Shown here: positions 1-8,520 of the stretch, piece by piece
How the letters are laid out: each line of letters begins with the position of its first letter
How positions within the stretch are numbered: the stretch's first letter is position 1
Assembly (NCBI GenBank): GCA_003024985.2
Contig: PXIH01S0028018.1
Direction: 5' to 3' (one strand)
Source: Euperipatoides rowelli
Lineage: Eukaryota; Onychophora; Udeonychophora; Euonychophora; Peripatopsidae
Length of the DNA: 13,577 bases
Position numbers and translations under genes: made by a program
The notes under the pieces: model-generated
Databases searched by the model: none
The model's input: the letters and a program-made list of their open reading frames with translations, nothing else
Told to the model about the DNA's origin: nothing

Positions 1-82
1 TCAGTTAATTTTTAATCAAGTTAACTTTTAACTTAACTCAGTTAACATTTTCAAGCAATGTAACTTAACTTAACTCAGTTAA
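1..82. repeat. 37-bp tandem repeat, start cut by the window edge
   Basis: The word TCAGTTAA occurs at 1, 38 and 75, exactly 37 bases apart. The sixteen bases AACTTAACTCAGTTAA occur at 30-45 and 67-82. The rest of each unit is a looser mix of TTAAC and AACTT words, so the array is diverged. At least two full units are visible and more may lie to the left. Words of this kind are common at the ends of some animal DNA transposons, but no partner terminus is visible. Confidence 0.6.
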
Positions 83-776
83 GGAATTTCATTAATTTAC
101 CAATCAAAATTAAAGTTTGAAATGATAGACACAGAGTTGTGAAAACATTTAGCTTCTCTCAAAATTTGACCTGATTTTCTTTATTAGCTAGGTAAGGAGT
201 CGTCCATAAATTACATCACGGATGAATGTGATGATGGGAGGGGGGGGGGTCCCAGAAATGTGATGTCACATCACTTTTCCTAAAAATTCAATAATTCGTC
301 TGAATATTTATTTGAATGAAATTCATACAAAACTTTTGTGTACCTTACCTATTATATTATAGACTTTTCAAATATTCTTGCCATACCAGTATTTTTATTG
401 GAATCGAGTACTCCCTTTTATCTCTTTTTGGGAACCGAGTAAAAATCTAATCTACAATAATAAAAAAAAACTAAGCTACCGTAGTTAATTTATAGATATG
501 TTTTTTTTTTAAATTATATATATAGGGGAGAGGCTAAAGCATTGTGTGACAAGTTGTGATTAGGGGGAGGGGGTCAAATTTAAGAAAAAATTGTGTGACG
601 TAATTTAGGGACGACCCCTAAATAATTATTTCTTCTTTGAATAAATTGCATCAGTTTATATGAGAATCATATTTATAGGAAAATAACATAGCCTACTTTA
701 TTTTATTCTAACATTATTTTTATCATATAAATAATATTTTATCACGTTAATTATTTTTTTTATCGATTTATTTTAG
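83..776 (+). other. ADPRS intron, 3' part, upstream of the first visible exon
   Basis: Non-coding A+T-rich sequence that should be the 3' part of the intron preceding the first visible ADPRS exon. It contains the MITE at 196-618. Its last bases form a T-rich polypyrimidine stretch ending in TTTTAG at 771-776, a good splice acceptor. No other gene or RNA is recognisable in it. The intron's 5' end lies outside the window. Confidence 0.7.
196..618. mobile_element. PIF/Harbinger-like non-autonomous DNA transposon (MITE), 423 bp
   Basis: The 24-bp ends are inverted copies of each other (196-219 against the reverse complement of 595-618, 21 of 24 identical by eye). The outer bases read GGAGTCGTCC and GGGGTCGTCC. 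The trinucleotide TAA flanks both sides (193-195 and 619-621), as expected for a target site duplication. TAA duplications and GG-starting inverted repeats are typical of PIF/Harbinger elements, so the superfamily is an inference from ends and duplication size. The interior has no coding capacity. It carries a run of ten G (240-249), a second G-rich block (562-573) and several GTGTGAC/GTGATG words. The related GTCGTCC-ATAAATTACGTCAC terminus is, as I recall, widespread in invertebrate genomes. The element lies inside an ADPRS intron. Confidence 0.75.
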
Positions 777-958
777 ATAGCAAGATTAAGTACGCAAATA
801 ACACATTTTCATCCTGACGGCTATAATGGTGCAATTCTCCAATGTTTAGCAGTTCATGAGTCTCTGAAACAAGATAATTCAATTGATTTAAATACAGAAA
901 AATTTATTTCTTCTATAGTTGAAAAGATGAAAGAGATCGAAAGGCCAGAAAATGATGT
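777..958 (+). CDS. ADPRS: ADP-ribosylhydrolase 3 (ARH3), internal exon A
   Basis: This 182-nt exon encodes 60 complete codons plus two bases. ARH3 is the animal enzyme that removes ADP-ribose from serine residues and degrades poly(ADP-ribose) and O-acetyl-ADP-ribose; it is Mg2+ dependent and found in nucleus, cytoplasm and mitochondria. The stretch THFHPDGYNGAILQCLAVH aligns with the segment of vertebrate ARH3 reading about THASSLGYNGAILQALAVH as I recall it, which lies in the ADP-ribose-binding part of the all-helical fold. A variable loop follows, then a helix like EKFISSIVEKM. The acceptor is TTTTAG at 771-776 and the donor is GTAAGA from 959. The alternative acceptor at 780 (ATAG) would remove one codon and part of the next and seems less likely. 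The exon ends in phase 2, which fits the next exon. The Mg-binding aspartates are not in this exon. Confidence 0.88.
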
Positions 959-1571
959 GTAAGAATTTTAAACTAATGTGTTTTTATTATTTTCGTTATT
1001 GCTTAGGATAAAGTTACAATTATTTAATCATTTTGTTCCATTGTGTGATATTATGTTTCTTTACTATTAATCATATTATTAGTTTGAGTTCAGTAATTAA
1101 TATTTTGCACCATTACAAATGTACACATTTTTCAAGCTTCTTCGCTGTTTACAGAAAGTTAATTTCACTTATGTTGCAATCTCCAAGATGATCTGATCTG
1201 TAGTTTGGTGGAAATATTTTTTGTTTACTGAATTTAAACTTAGAAATATTTTGAATAAAAGTTAGGGCCATATCTTCCAGTTCTTTTTTTAAAAAAATAT
1301 GTGAATAACAAGCACGACTGTGAACACAATGCTGATCGTCTGATCAACAATTAAAAAAAAAAGGTTTCATTTTAAAATTTTATGTAGGTAAGATGGGGCA
1401 AGAGTCCACACCTAAGAAACTAAATGCTCTAGCTGCCTCAAATTTACTCAGAATATCTTGAAATTAACTTGGTAGCTTCTTTACTTAATAAACTACAACA
1501 TATAAAAATGATAAAAACAAAATGGCTAGTTAATATTTCAATTTATTCATGACTAGAGAAAAAAGGACTTA

Positions 1572-1589
1572 TGCCCCACTAGTGGGGCA
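1572..1589. repeat. Perfect 18-bp palindrome of two transposon subterminal sites
   Basis: TGCCCCACTAGTGGGGCA is its own reverse complement. It joins an inverted and a direct copy of the GTGGGGCAAAAGTCC word head to head, and the symmetry continues imperfectly to AGGACTT on the left and AAATCCT on the right (1564-1596). A further direct copy follows at 1603-1618. Together they lie between the relic transposase end and the left inverted repeat, the place where subterminal transposase-binding sites would be expected. Binding is an inference. Confidence 0.7.
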
Positions 1590-1640
1590 AAAATCCTGTT
1601 GAAGTGGGGCAAAAGTCCTCAAGCAATTTTTTATTGACAC

Positions 1641-1770
1641 ATCACAAATAAAATCTCCCATTCCTTCATAGCAGGTGCAAACTTCATGCCACCAAATAAT
1701 ATATTTTGAGCAAACTATCCATTCATGTGTTGGTGGTATTGTCTCTTTTCATTACAAGCTGGACAAATGT
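1641..1770 (-). pseudogene. Relic of the C-terminal zinc finger of a pogo/Tigger-type transposase
   Basis: Read on the - strand, one frame gives CPACNEK near 1770-1750. A neighbouring frame gives EWIVCSKYIIWWHEVC followed by a short acidic stretch and FICD, ending near 1641. The pattern C-x2-C, then W-I-x-C, then W-W-H-E-x-C, then F-I-C-D matches the PHD-like zinc finger at the C terminus of many pogo/Tigger-related transposases (usually C..C, EWI.C..C..W.H..C, F.C..C). At least one frameshift separates the first cysteine pair from the rest, and one expected cysteine is missing (C-S-K-Y instead of C-x2-C). The DDE catalytic core is not present, so this is a dead fragment. It sits inside the inverted repeats of the 1387-2360 element, with the orientation expected for its 3' end. 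Confidence 0.62.
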
Positions 1771-2789
1771 TTAATGCTTGTTAATTTGTTGTTTTTTCTG
1801 GCAACTTTCTTATCTTGTTTTTGTTTGAATTGTTACCTGTGCCTTCAAATTAGTTTCCACAATATTTTTAATTGTGAACAGAAACGTAAAATCTGAAATT
1901 AACTGATCAAAATAAAATAAAAAATAATAATAATAGGTATAATGGATGGGGTAAAAATCTGCACAAGGAATTTTGCCTTAGGACTTTTAGCCATCACGAT
2001 ATTTTTGAAATAATGGTAGTTTTTATAAAAATTGTATTACAGTTGAGCTGCAAAAACACTTCCAAATGTTAGCTAATTCAGCAAGCTTTTTAGTTAGTAT
2101 CATTAATTTAAAACCAAATTTAAATTTTAGTAGTATTTACTGTTTATATTGCTTCTAAAAATATTGAAATAAGGTGTAAAAAAAGTTTTTACCTAATAAA
2201 TTTGACAGCATTCATCCAAATACAAACAAATTTTAGCTGATGAATGGCACTAACAAACTAATAACAATAAATCAGACGTGATTGGTACGCTAATTGGCGG
2301 TGTATCAGAAAACAGGTCTGCGAACATTTGCCCTGTGCGGACTTTTACCCCACGTTACCCAAAGGCAATACTCCAGACCATTATTATTCTTATGTTGATT
2401 TCAAATATCTGATTTCACTAATAGCTATCGTTGATCTCTTTAAGTATGGTATCTAACCTTTTACTTCAATCACTTAAGGTTGCATATATTTACTGTATAT
2501 AAATATATTGAGCACCAAACCAATCTTTACTAAGTTAATTTTCAGGCCTGCTTTTGTATTAGCTTTACTCAGGTTAAGAAAATTTTTGTTAGTCTTTTGG
2601 GCTTGAAGTAAATAAAACTATTATCAATAAAACATACAACAATGGATAAAATATCCACAGTGCAGTGCATTCCTAGTTTAGGCTTTTAAATTATTCCTCA
2701 AGTCATGCTATAAATAACTAACAATCAATATTTAGATTTTTCTGATATGAAAAATAGGCTACTTTCTTTTCCTGTTAATAAATCGGTGT

Positions 2790-3069
2790 CTATAGATATA
2801 ATCAATCATTAGAAACAAAAAAAATTATAAAAGACAATAATTTAACAATATATGAAGCTTATAAAGCTAAAATTAAGGTTACTTTAGATAAAGATAAAAC
2901 ACCAAATGTTTTTAGAAAAATTTAAACTTTTTTTAGACCTATAGTGAACCCATCTAGAACATACTGTGCTAACTTAGCAAAATGGACATCAACAAACTTT
3001 TTAAAACCTCATATTGACAAGTCTTATATTATATTCAATACAATTAATGTTAAACAAAAACTATCTTAA
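2790..3069 (+). pseudogene. Possible reverse-transcriptase relic (Penelope-like or LINE-like)
   Basis: A + strand frame is readable for about 90 codons, broken by one stop at 2923-2925 and ended by TAA at 3067-3069. It includes DKDKTPNVF, then FFRPIVNPSRTYCANLAKW, then FLKPHIDKSYI. The order R-P-I-V, a short gap, Y-x-x-A-N-L-A-K, then L-K-P resembles the early RT segment of Penelope-like and related elements (RPIV.....YNLAK.L...LKPL). The catalytic aspartate motifs that should follow are not visible because the frame ends. No terminal repeats or endonuclease could be found. It could also be another RT family, or a chance reading in A+T-rich DNA. Confidence 0.4.
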
Positions 3070-3835
3070 ATTAAATCTTTCTCGCATATTTAGCTTTGAC
3101 TAAACTAGCATATATAGTTTTATAAGAAGTACCGTAATTGGTTATATCTTACTAGAAATATAGGCTTGATAAAAATAAAAAAGTCACAATTGCATAACTT
3201 AATAATAATTCTTGGCCCTGCATATATTTCTTACAACCCTAAATCTAAATGAACTAAAAATTAGAAGAGATGAGTTGTCTATCAACTTTGCCCTTAAATT
3301 CTTTAAGAATTATGTAGAGTTCACTCCGTTTGGAAGCATCAGGTATAATTACCAGACATTTGAATAAGCTATATAATCCTTTTATCCGCACTAAAAGATA
3401 TAGCTGAACTTCTCCCATTCCGTCATTGATCAGGTTAGTAAATTCTCAGGGATAAATGGGGAGGGAAGAGAGTAAGGGAAATTATTATTATATTTTTTTT
3501 TTATAAGACTGTATATACAGTATATCATTATTGTCATTTACAAGAGTGTATATATTGTATTATATTCTCATAAGTTTCTAATCATTTTATTGAGCAAATT
3601 ATAAATGAAGTAAATTGTTTACAAAATATTATGGTCATGAAAATGTTAACGTTTTAGAAGTGAGAATAATTCATAATCAAGCTGAAAATAGAAATTAGGA
3701 CTCCTTAAAATTTACAATCAATGTATATGTAAAATAACTCATTTAAATATTAACAAATAATTTATTTTCCAATTTAAACAAAATAAACTAAATACCAAGG
3801 AATAGTGTATCTTGAGCTCTCAAGCCTGTCTTAGC

Positions 3836-4285
3836 AACATAATAATTTTTTCATCTACAGTAAAAGAACACTTGGAAGTTTTAAACAAGGGTTTTTCAAG
3901 ACCTTGAGAATATAAACATGGCCATAAAACCTTCCTAGTGCAATTTATTTCAAATTTTTTTTAAATTCTTGGTCATATTGTTAATCAGGATGGCTGCCTC
4001 CCCCACTAGCAAAATATAAAGGTTGTATTAGAATTTCCATGGCCATCTTTTGTCAAACACAATATGGTATTTTGGGGATCTGTCAGTGTTTACCATATAT
4101 ATATTTCCAATTTCACAGAAATTGCAGACATTGTTTAATTACTTTAAAATAAGAAAAGCATTAAAATTATGGTCTTTCGAGGCTGAAACAGCCATTTCAA
4201 ACTTTAAAAAGAAAACTGTGAGTGCTCCATTATTAGCATTTCCTGATTCACAAAACACTTTTATAGCTCTACAGATGTCTTGAAA
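3836..4285 (+). pseudogene. Ty3/Gypsy pol fragment: end of RT and start of RNase H, broken
   Basis: One frame gives NIIIFSSTVKEHLEVL (RT after the catalytic box), then stop-interrupted sequence, then LGHIVNQDGCLP, then a segment with VLEFPWPSFVKH and ISNFTEIADI. These match the Gypsy RT thumb (LGHIV...G..P, V..FP.P..VK, I.NF.EIA). At about 4110-4140 the readable frame changes and continues as WSFEAETAISNFKKKTVSAP then LLAFPDSQ, the connection and RNase H entry (W..E.E.AF..LK..L..AP.LA.PD). Stops in the conserved frame at about 3907, 3964 and 4003, plus the frameshift, show it is dead. The catalytic YxDD box lies left of the readable part and is not preserved. The element once encoded the polyprotein that copies its RNA and inserts the DNA. 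No LTRs could be paired. Its orientation and motif details differ from the second Gypsy relic at 8940-11310. Confidence 0.75.
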
Positions 4286-5298
4286 GTCATTCAAAAATAT
4301 CATGACGTTTCTGAATTTGCAACTTTAACAATTAAATCTCAACTTTATTGGATAATTCCAAATCAAGTAACATTATTGTATGCATATCTAAATTCTGAGA
4401 ACCAATCAAATAATTTTAAGAGCTCTCAATTCCTGGAAAGAGATTAGCAGTTTGAGTGAACAAGCAAGAGACTCGATGACCCTTTACTAGCATGGCTTTG
4501 AAGCCACACATAATAAAACTATGTTAACAGCTAATTGCCTTAAGGCTTTCCTAGGCTTAAAACTCTGTTTAGGTTTCGCTTCACTGAAATTATTTTAAAT
4601 TAAAAATTGTCTATATTAAGAATCTAAATAATTTAAAGTTGCAATTTTATTTAATCAGTTATATTTTATAGTCATATCCTTAATTTTTATTTAAGTTTGT
4701 TTAATTTTTATTCTAATTTACTTATCCATTTAAATTTTAGGCTTAGTACAAATAGGGGGATTCAACTAAACTGTTTCCCTAAGTTTAGCCTAGGGAGTTT
4801 ATTCATTTTAAACCATCTATAATAAGCCTTTATTCGGCAACCTCTGGACTCAGTAAAATTTAGACTTTTCTTTTAGTTATTTTTTTAACGAGTGTGAGTT
4901 GTTTCTTTATAAACCGCAGGAGTTTCGCATCTCACATAAGTTACAACCCTTCGAATTGGCTGGTATACTGGCACACAGAAAAGTTTCCATTACACGGATC
5001 ATATTACTGAGTAGCATAGCCCTCTATCATTGATCTGATGTGTAGCTTATTCTAAGTGTTCATAGAAAGCCAATTATGGCGGTTACTGCACTAAGTTTTT
5101 TTGAGAGCGTATGGAATACTATACCAGTATATCCAGCGTTCGCAAGACTTAGTGTACCTCAGTAGCTATCCTTAGCTTACTTTAACATCATATAATAGCC
5201 AGAGATTTCCGACATATGTACATTGTATATACTGTACTGTACTTACATAATGTTTTTTAAAGAATTGCTAATCCATTTATTTATTTTTAAAATTTCAG

Positions 5299-5396
5299 AT
5301 TACAATCAAAATTACCTTTCTGCTGCAAATTGGAGAAAATGCATACTTTGCTAGATAATGAAAAACTACCCAAAAGGATAGTTTATGAAGAATTAG
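5299..5396 (+). CDS. ADPRS: ADP-ribosylhydrolase 3 (ARH3), internal exon B
   Basis: This 98-nt exon starts after AATTTCAG and ends before GTAAAG. It completes a GTA (Val) codon with exon A, carries 32 full codons and ends with the first base of a Gly codon. The peptide reads LQSKLPFCCKLEKMHTLL, then a short linker, then KLPKRIVYEEL. This fits the vertebrate ARH3 stretch PYSSRLKKIGELL...VTREEVVSEL, so the basic KLEKM helix, the LL and the EEL/SEL end line up. The TTAAAATTTCAG acceptor is pyrimidine-poor but acceptable, and the phase match on both sides strongly supports the borders. Sequence conservation is lower than in exons A and C, as is usual for this solvent-exposed linker. No stop or frameshift is seen. 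Confidence 0.85.
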
Positions 5397-5625
5397 GTAA
5401 AGTTAATGTTAATTCTAAAAAATAGAAATTAATTCAAGAAAATAATAAAAAGATCATTATATTACTGAATCATTTGAGACAGTGCTTTTAACTTCTGTTT
5501 CAGTTTTGTCTCTGCCCGGGACTCTGTGACCACATTTTTGTTTGTTTAAAGCATTCCGTTTAATGGGTGAAAAGATGGATAAGACTTTACTTTCCATCCC
5601 CCCCCCCCCCAATATGGCCACCACA

Positions 5626-5710
5626 TATGAAGAATTCTTCATACTGCATATCAATAATACACAGTGATTAGTTGGGATAATCACCCAATGCAGTATGAAG
5701 AATTCATCAT
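5626..5710. repeat. Palindrome plus inverted partner (ATGAAGAATTCTTCAT family)
   Basis: TATGAAGAATTCTTCATA at 5626-5643 is a perfect 18-bp palindrome. The extended word at 5627-5649 (ending ACTGCAT) recurs in inverted orientation at 5688-5710 (starting ATGCAGTATG) with 22 of 23 bases matching by eye. The 38 bases between them could form a loop, or the two could be ends of a small decayed DNA element. A run of thirteen C lies just upstream at 5598-5610. No coding sequence is linked to it. Confidence 0.6.
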
Positions 5711-6146
5711 ACTAAGAATGCAAACAAGTATATCGGATGATCAGTAATTTAATCACCCAGCATACTGTTCAAGCACCCGAATAGATGACTCACCAAACTT
5801 TAGTTGTTATAACTAAAGATTGTTGCAAGTTATTAGAACAAATTATGATGAAGGAAACGGTGATATGATGGCTTTATCATTACTTATTCTGATTCTAATA
5901 TTGAAATTTTTTTAAATATTTATTAGAAGATTAAGACATTTAAACACTCTGGAAATATATTACTTAAACATATTTACCAAAATTTACAGATTTAATTGTT
6001 TAAAAATGAAATAAATTATATCTCGCCAAAAATAAACGAGATAGTAGGCGTGAGCATAACATGCGTTGGCCATCATGCTTTGTATCTCCTTTAATCCCAA
6101 ACCAGCCAATAGCATAATGACTGCCTGTCGCTTTATTGAAAAGCGG

Positions 6147-6413
6147 TCACTTACTCACTTTGCAGATGATTCCCTTTGCACTGTCTAGATAATAATATGC
6201 ACGGTGCACCTCTTGAATCGTAAAGACAATACTTGATGAATTGAACATATTTTTTGAGTATTTCAAAAGAACATCTAATTTTTGATATTTTTTGTGACAG
6301 GTAGTGAGCATTTCACAAAAAATATCCTTGTGACAGCCAGTCTTGAAGAAAAAACTGGTAACTAGCACATACAGTAGACAACTTAAATTGATGAAGGGAT
6401 ATTTCCGAGACAT
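6147..6413 (-). other. Unassigned 88-codon open frame in less A+T-rich DNA
   Basis: The - strand is open from an ATG at 6413 to a stop at 6147. The predicted peptide has a hydrophobic start (LSCLLYVLV) and a C-terminal part with HRAYYYLDSAKG. I recognise no family. A sequence resembling a splice donor, CAAA then GTGAGTAAG, overlaps the last codons, so an antisense exon is possible, but no matching acceptor or partner exon was found. Chance openness in intronic DNA is the simpler explanation. Confidence 0.15.
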
Positions 6414-7281
6414 TATTTTTTTTTGTTAGAAACTATTACTGTATATAACTATTATTTTTTTTTTTTTTTAAAAATATGTGGGACTATTTTTCTATAGCAT
6501 CTATCTTGGAGGTCTGGAAAGTAAACTTTTGTATCAACTGTTTTGTGAAATTACATCATTATGTAGTTTCTTACTTTTATTAAAATATAGGAATGAGTTG
6601 GCCAATAAACCAATGTCCAAGTCACAAAACTGGTCATATTTAATTATTTGTATCTGTGAATTTTGTGAATGTGATATTGTATCTTTGCTAAAAATTGAAT
6701 GAAAACATGACTACAGTATATCTTTAAAATTAACATATTTAATTCCAATGAACATTACTAAATACATTTATATTGTGTACAGGACCAGAATAGTCCCGGC
6801 AGTTAAGTGGTGATCTTCATCCATATCCTACCTCTTTTCATGTTTATTATGGGGTAGGGATTTTCTAAACTCAACATCTTATTTCTAGAACTCCATATTA
6901 GCAGTTGAGTGGTACATATAGTATATTAAACAGGGAAATAAAGCAAAGTCTTAATAATCTATTTAAAATGTCCATGGTTGAATAATAGGTCTACCTTACC
7001 TACTATATATATGCAATCTATATTAGAAAACTGTACAGTGATGCTAATTGATACAGTGTCTTTTCTTGATATTTCTTGACTGAAAAGAAACAATTTTATT
7101 TCCTCTTCATATTTTATTTCCAATCATTAAACTAATATCAAATTAATATTATTAAAAAAATCTCCATAGTACAGTATATATCTTTTTCACTAGTGAGGAC
7201 ATATGGAAACATACTGTAAATATAAGTTAGTCTTTTATAGATACCATGTAAATAAATAAATAATTTCGTTCTCATTTACGA

Positions 7282-7615
7282 GAAACTAACATTGAATTTA
7301 TTGGATTTAAAAATTATACAAACAAAGTTATGAATTACTGTCTACATCTAAAATGAACAAAACTGAATTTTTTTTTAAATAAACATCTATTTTTTTATTT
7401 ACAGCCTATTATTCACTGAACGATGTTAAACATCGACATCGTTCATAATGNGAAACTAACATTGAATTTATTGGATTTAAAAATTATACAAACAAAGTTA
7501 TGAATTACTGTCTACATCTAAAATGAACAAAACTGAATTTTTTTTTTTTTAAAATAAATATCTATTTTTTTTTATTTACAGTCTATTCACTGAACGATGT
7601 TAAACATCGTTCATA
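7282..7615. repeat. Near-identical direct duplication, about 165 bp each, joined at a single N
   Basis: The segment 7282-7450 is repeated at 7452-7615. The first roughly 90 bases of the two copies are identical, and the rest differ mainly in poly-T/A length, a few substitutions and a six-base difference in the palindrome near the end. The only ambiguous base of the window (N at 7451) lies exactly between the copies. This is either a very recent tandem duplication or an assembly artefact such as two alleles placed side by side. Confidence 0.85.
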
Positions 7616-7734
7616 AAGGCAACGATTTATCAATGTTTTTATATTACAACATCCGCACATCGATGTTAAAACATCGATGTTTATGAATGACACATCGATG
7701 TTTTCAAAACTTCGATGTGTCGTTTGCATCTCTA
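7591..7734. mobile_element. hAT-like transposon terminus with nested ATCGATGT palindromes
   Basis: Three hairpin-forming palindromes follow one another: TGAACGATGTT with its complement (7591-7613), ACATCGATGTT with its complement (7657-7680), and ACACATCGA...TCGATGTGT (7690-7720). The segment ends with TTTGCATCTCTA, whose reverse complement TAGAGATGCAAA resembles hAT termini (YAGNGATG type). The matching left end was not found; a related palindrome at 7417-7445 belongs to the upstream duplicate copy. Non-autonomous hAT elements rich in this ATCGATGT word are, as I recall, common in animals. No transposase is present. The family call is inferred from the terminus alone. Confidence 0.5.
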
Positions 7735-8236
7735 GGTTTCAGTCAGTCGGAGATACCTGAACAGCATTGATGTGTAGCCAATGTTAAATATCTTTTATCA
7801 GTGTTAAAGTATAAAAAAATTTTTAGCTACTTGTTTTAAGAAACTTTATAGTATGATTTATTAAGGTTTTGGAAAAAATGTGTAACATGTGTATGAGGAA
7901 ATGGGGGGGGGGGGGAGATTTGTGAAGAATAATGTGCTGTATATTTTTATTTCCATTTTTATTATTATTATTTCTATTTTGTTTTGTGACTGAGAATTTA
8001 TCAAAAATGTATTATTATTAATAATAATGAAGCCAATGTCTTCATCTTTCATTGGATAAAAATACAAGATTTTCACTGATTTCCAATTTTTAAATGTTTA
8101 TTAAGATAGTTTTTAAAAAATAAGTGGCTGCATCCTATGTCACACTGAAGAGGATAGAGAGAGGGGTTCAAAATGATGGGGAAAAAAAAAAGATTGACTA
8201 ATTTATAGATCCTGAGATTGTTTTTTTATTGCATCT

Positions 8237-8520
8237 AGGATGGCCAACCATCCCAATATAGCCGGGGCAGTTCCAATTTAAAACTGCATCTCCCACATCC
8301 CAATTTTGCAATGAATAGTCCGGTCTTACTTCGGAAATGTGGTGTTCTATGAAAAATGTTGATTTTACTTAAAATATAGCTCACCAAAACGTTCACACAA
8401 CCAAAGAAAAAAAACTTATCAAAATAAAATGCTATGTCACAGCTTATAAAATTAAAATGTGGCCACCTGGTGCCCCAAGACTGTCCTAGCCACTCATGCC
8501 CTTTCCCCATTCTGTCCTGG
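8237..8520. repeat. Less A+T-rich dispersed-repeat-like segment
   Basis: Two patches, 8237-8330 and 8458-8520, are markedly richer in G+C than their surroundings and share CCC-, TGTCC- and TGGCCA-type words: GGATGGCCAACCATCCC and GCCGGGGCAG on the left, GTGGCCACCTGGTGCCCC and CTGTCCTGG on the right. The left patch resembles a repeat terminus I associate with invertebrate DNA elements, but I cannot name the family. Open frames on both strands cross this segment, and neither gives a recognisable protein. Confidence 0.35.

Larger units (their letters stand above)
1387..2360 (-). mobile_element. Decayed pogo/Tigger-like DNA transposon, about 974 bp
   Basis: The left end (1387-1411) reads GGTAAGATGGGGCAAGAGTC then CACACC. 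The right end (2332-2360), reverse complemented, reads GGGTAACGTGGGGTAAAAGT then CCGCACAG, so the ends form inverted repeats. Extra copies of the core GTGGGGCAAAAGTCC lie inside: inverted at 1564-1580, direct at 1582-1596 and 1603-1618, and direct at 1936-1966. The relic of a transposase zinc finger reads on the - strand near the left end, so the element's 5' end is at 2360. An intact relative would carry a transposase of several hundred codons, so most of it has been deleted. No clear TA target duplication is visible. The copy at 1936 could instead be the left end of a smaller nested element ending at 2360. The family assignment rests on the terminal motif plus the zinc-finger relic. Confidence 0.65.
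959..5298 (+). other. ADPRS intron between exons A and B (4,340 bp)
   Basis: The intron runs from GTAAGA (959) to TTTCAG (5293-5298). Transposon relics occupy about 1387-2360, 2790-3069 and 3836-4285. In 959-1386, 2361-2789 and 3070-3835 I see only A+T-rich sequence with homopolymer runs and no gene. The stretch 4286-5298 has no recognisable coding sequence. Its part 4860-5180 is less A+T-rich than its surroundings and contains a small hairpin at about 5113-5137 (TGGAATACT paired with AGTATATCCA), but nothing I can name. Confidence 0.8.

Noticed and set aside
1675-1896. 73-codon + strand open frame
   Set aside because: It lies antisense to the transposase zinc-finger relic and has no recognisable protein character; the - strand reading explains the sequence better.
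5457-5684. 75-codon - strand open frame containing GGGG
   Set aside because: It crosses the C13 run and the palindrome, has no family match that I can recognise, and its composition is that of low-complexity DNA.
6478-6702. 74-codon + strand open frame
   Set aside because: Biased to Leu, Ile, Phe and Cys as expected from A+T-rich DNA, with no motif, splice border or neighbour to support it.
7861-8076. 71-codon - strand open frame with PPPP
   Set aside because: The prolines come from the G13 run and the Ile/Asn runs from ATT/AAT microsatellite-like sequence.
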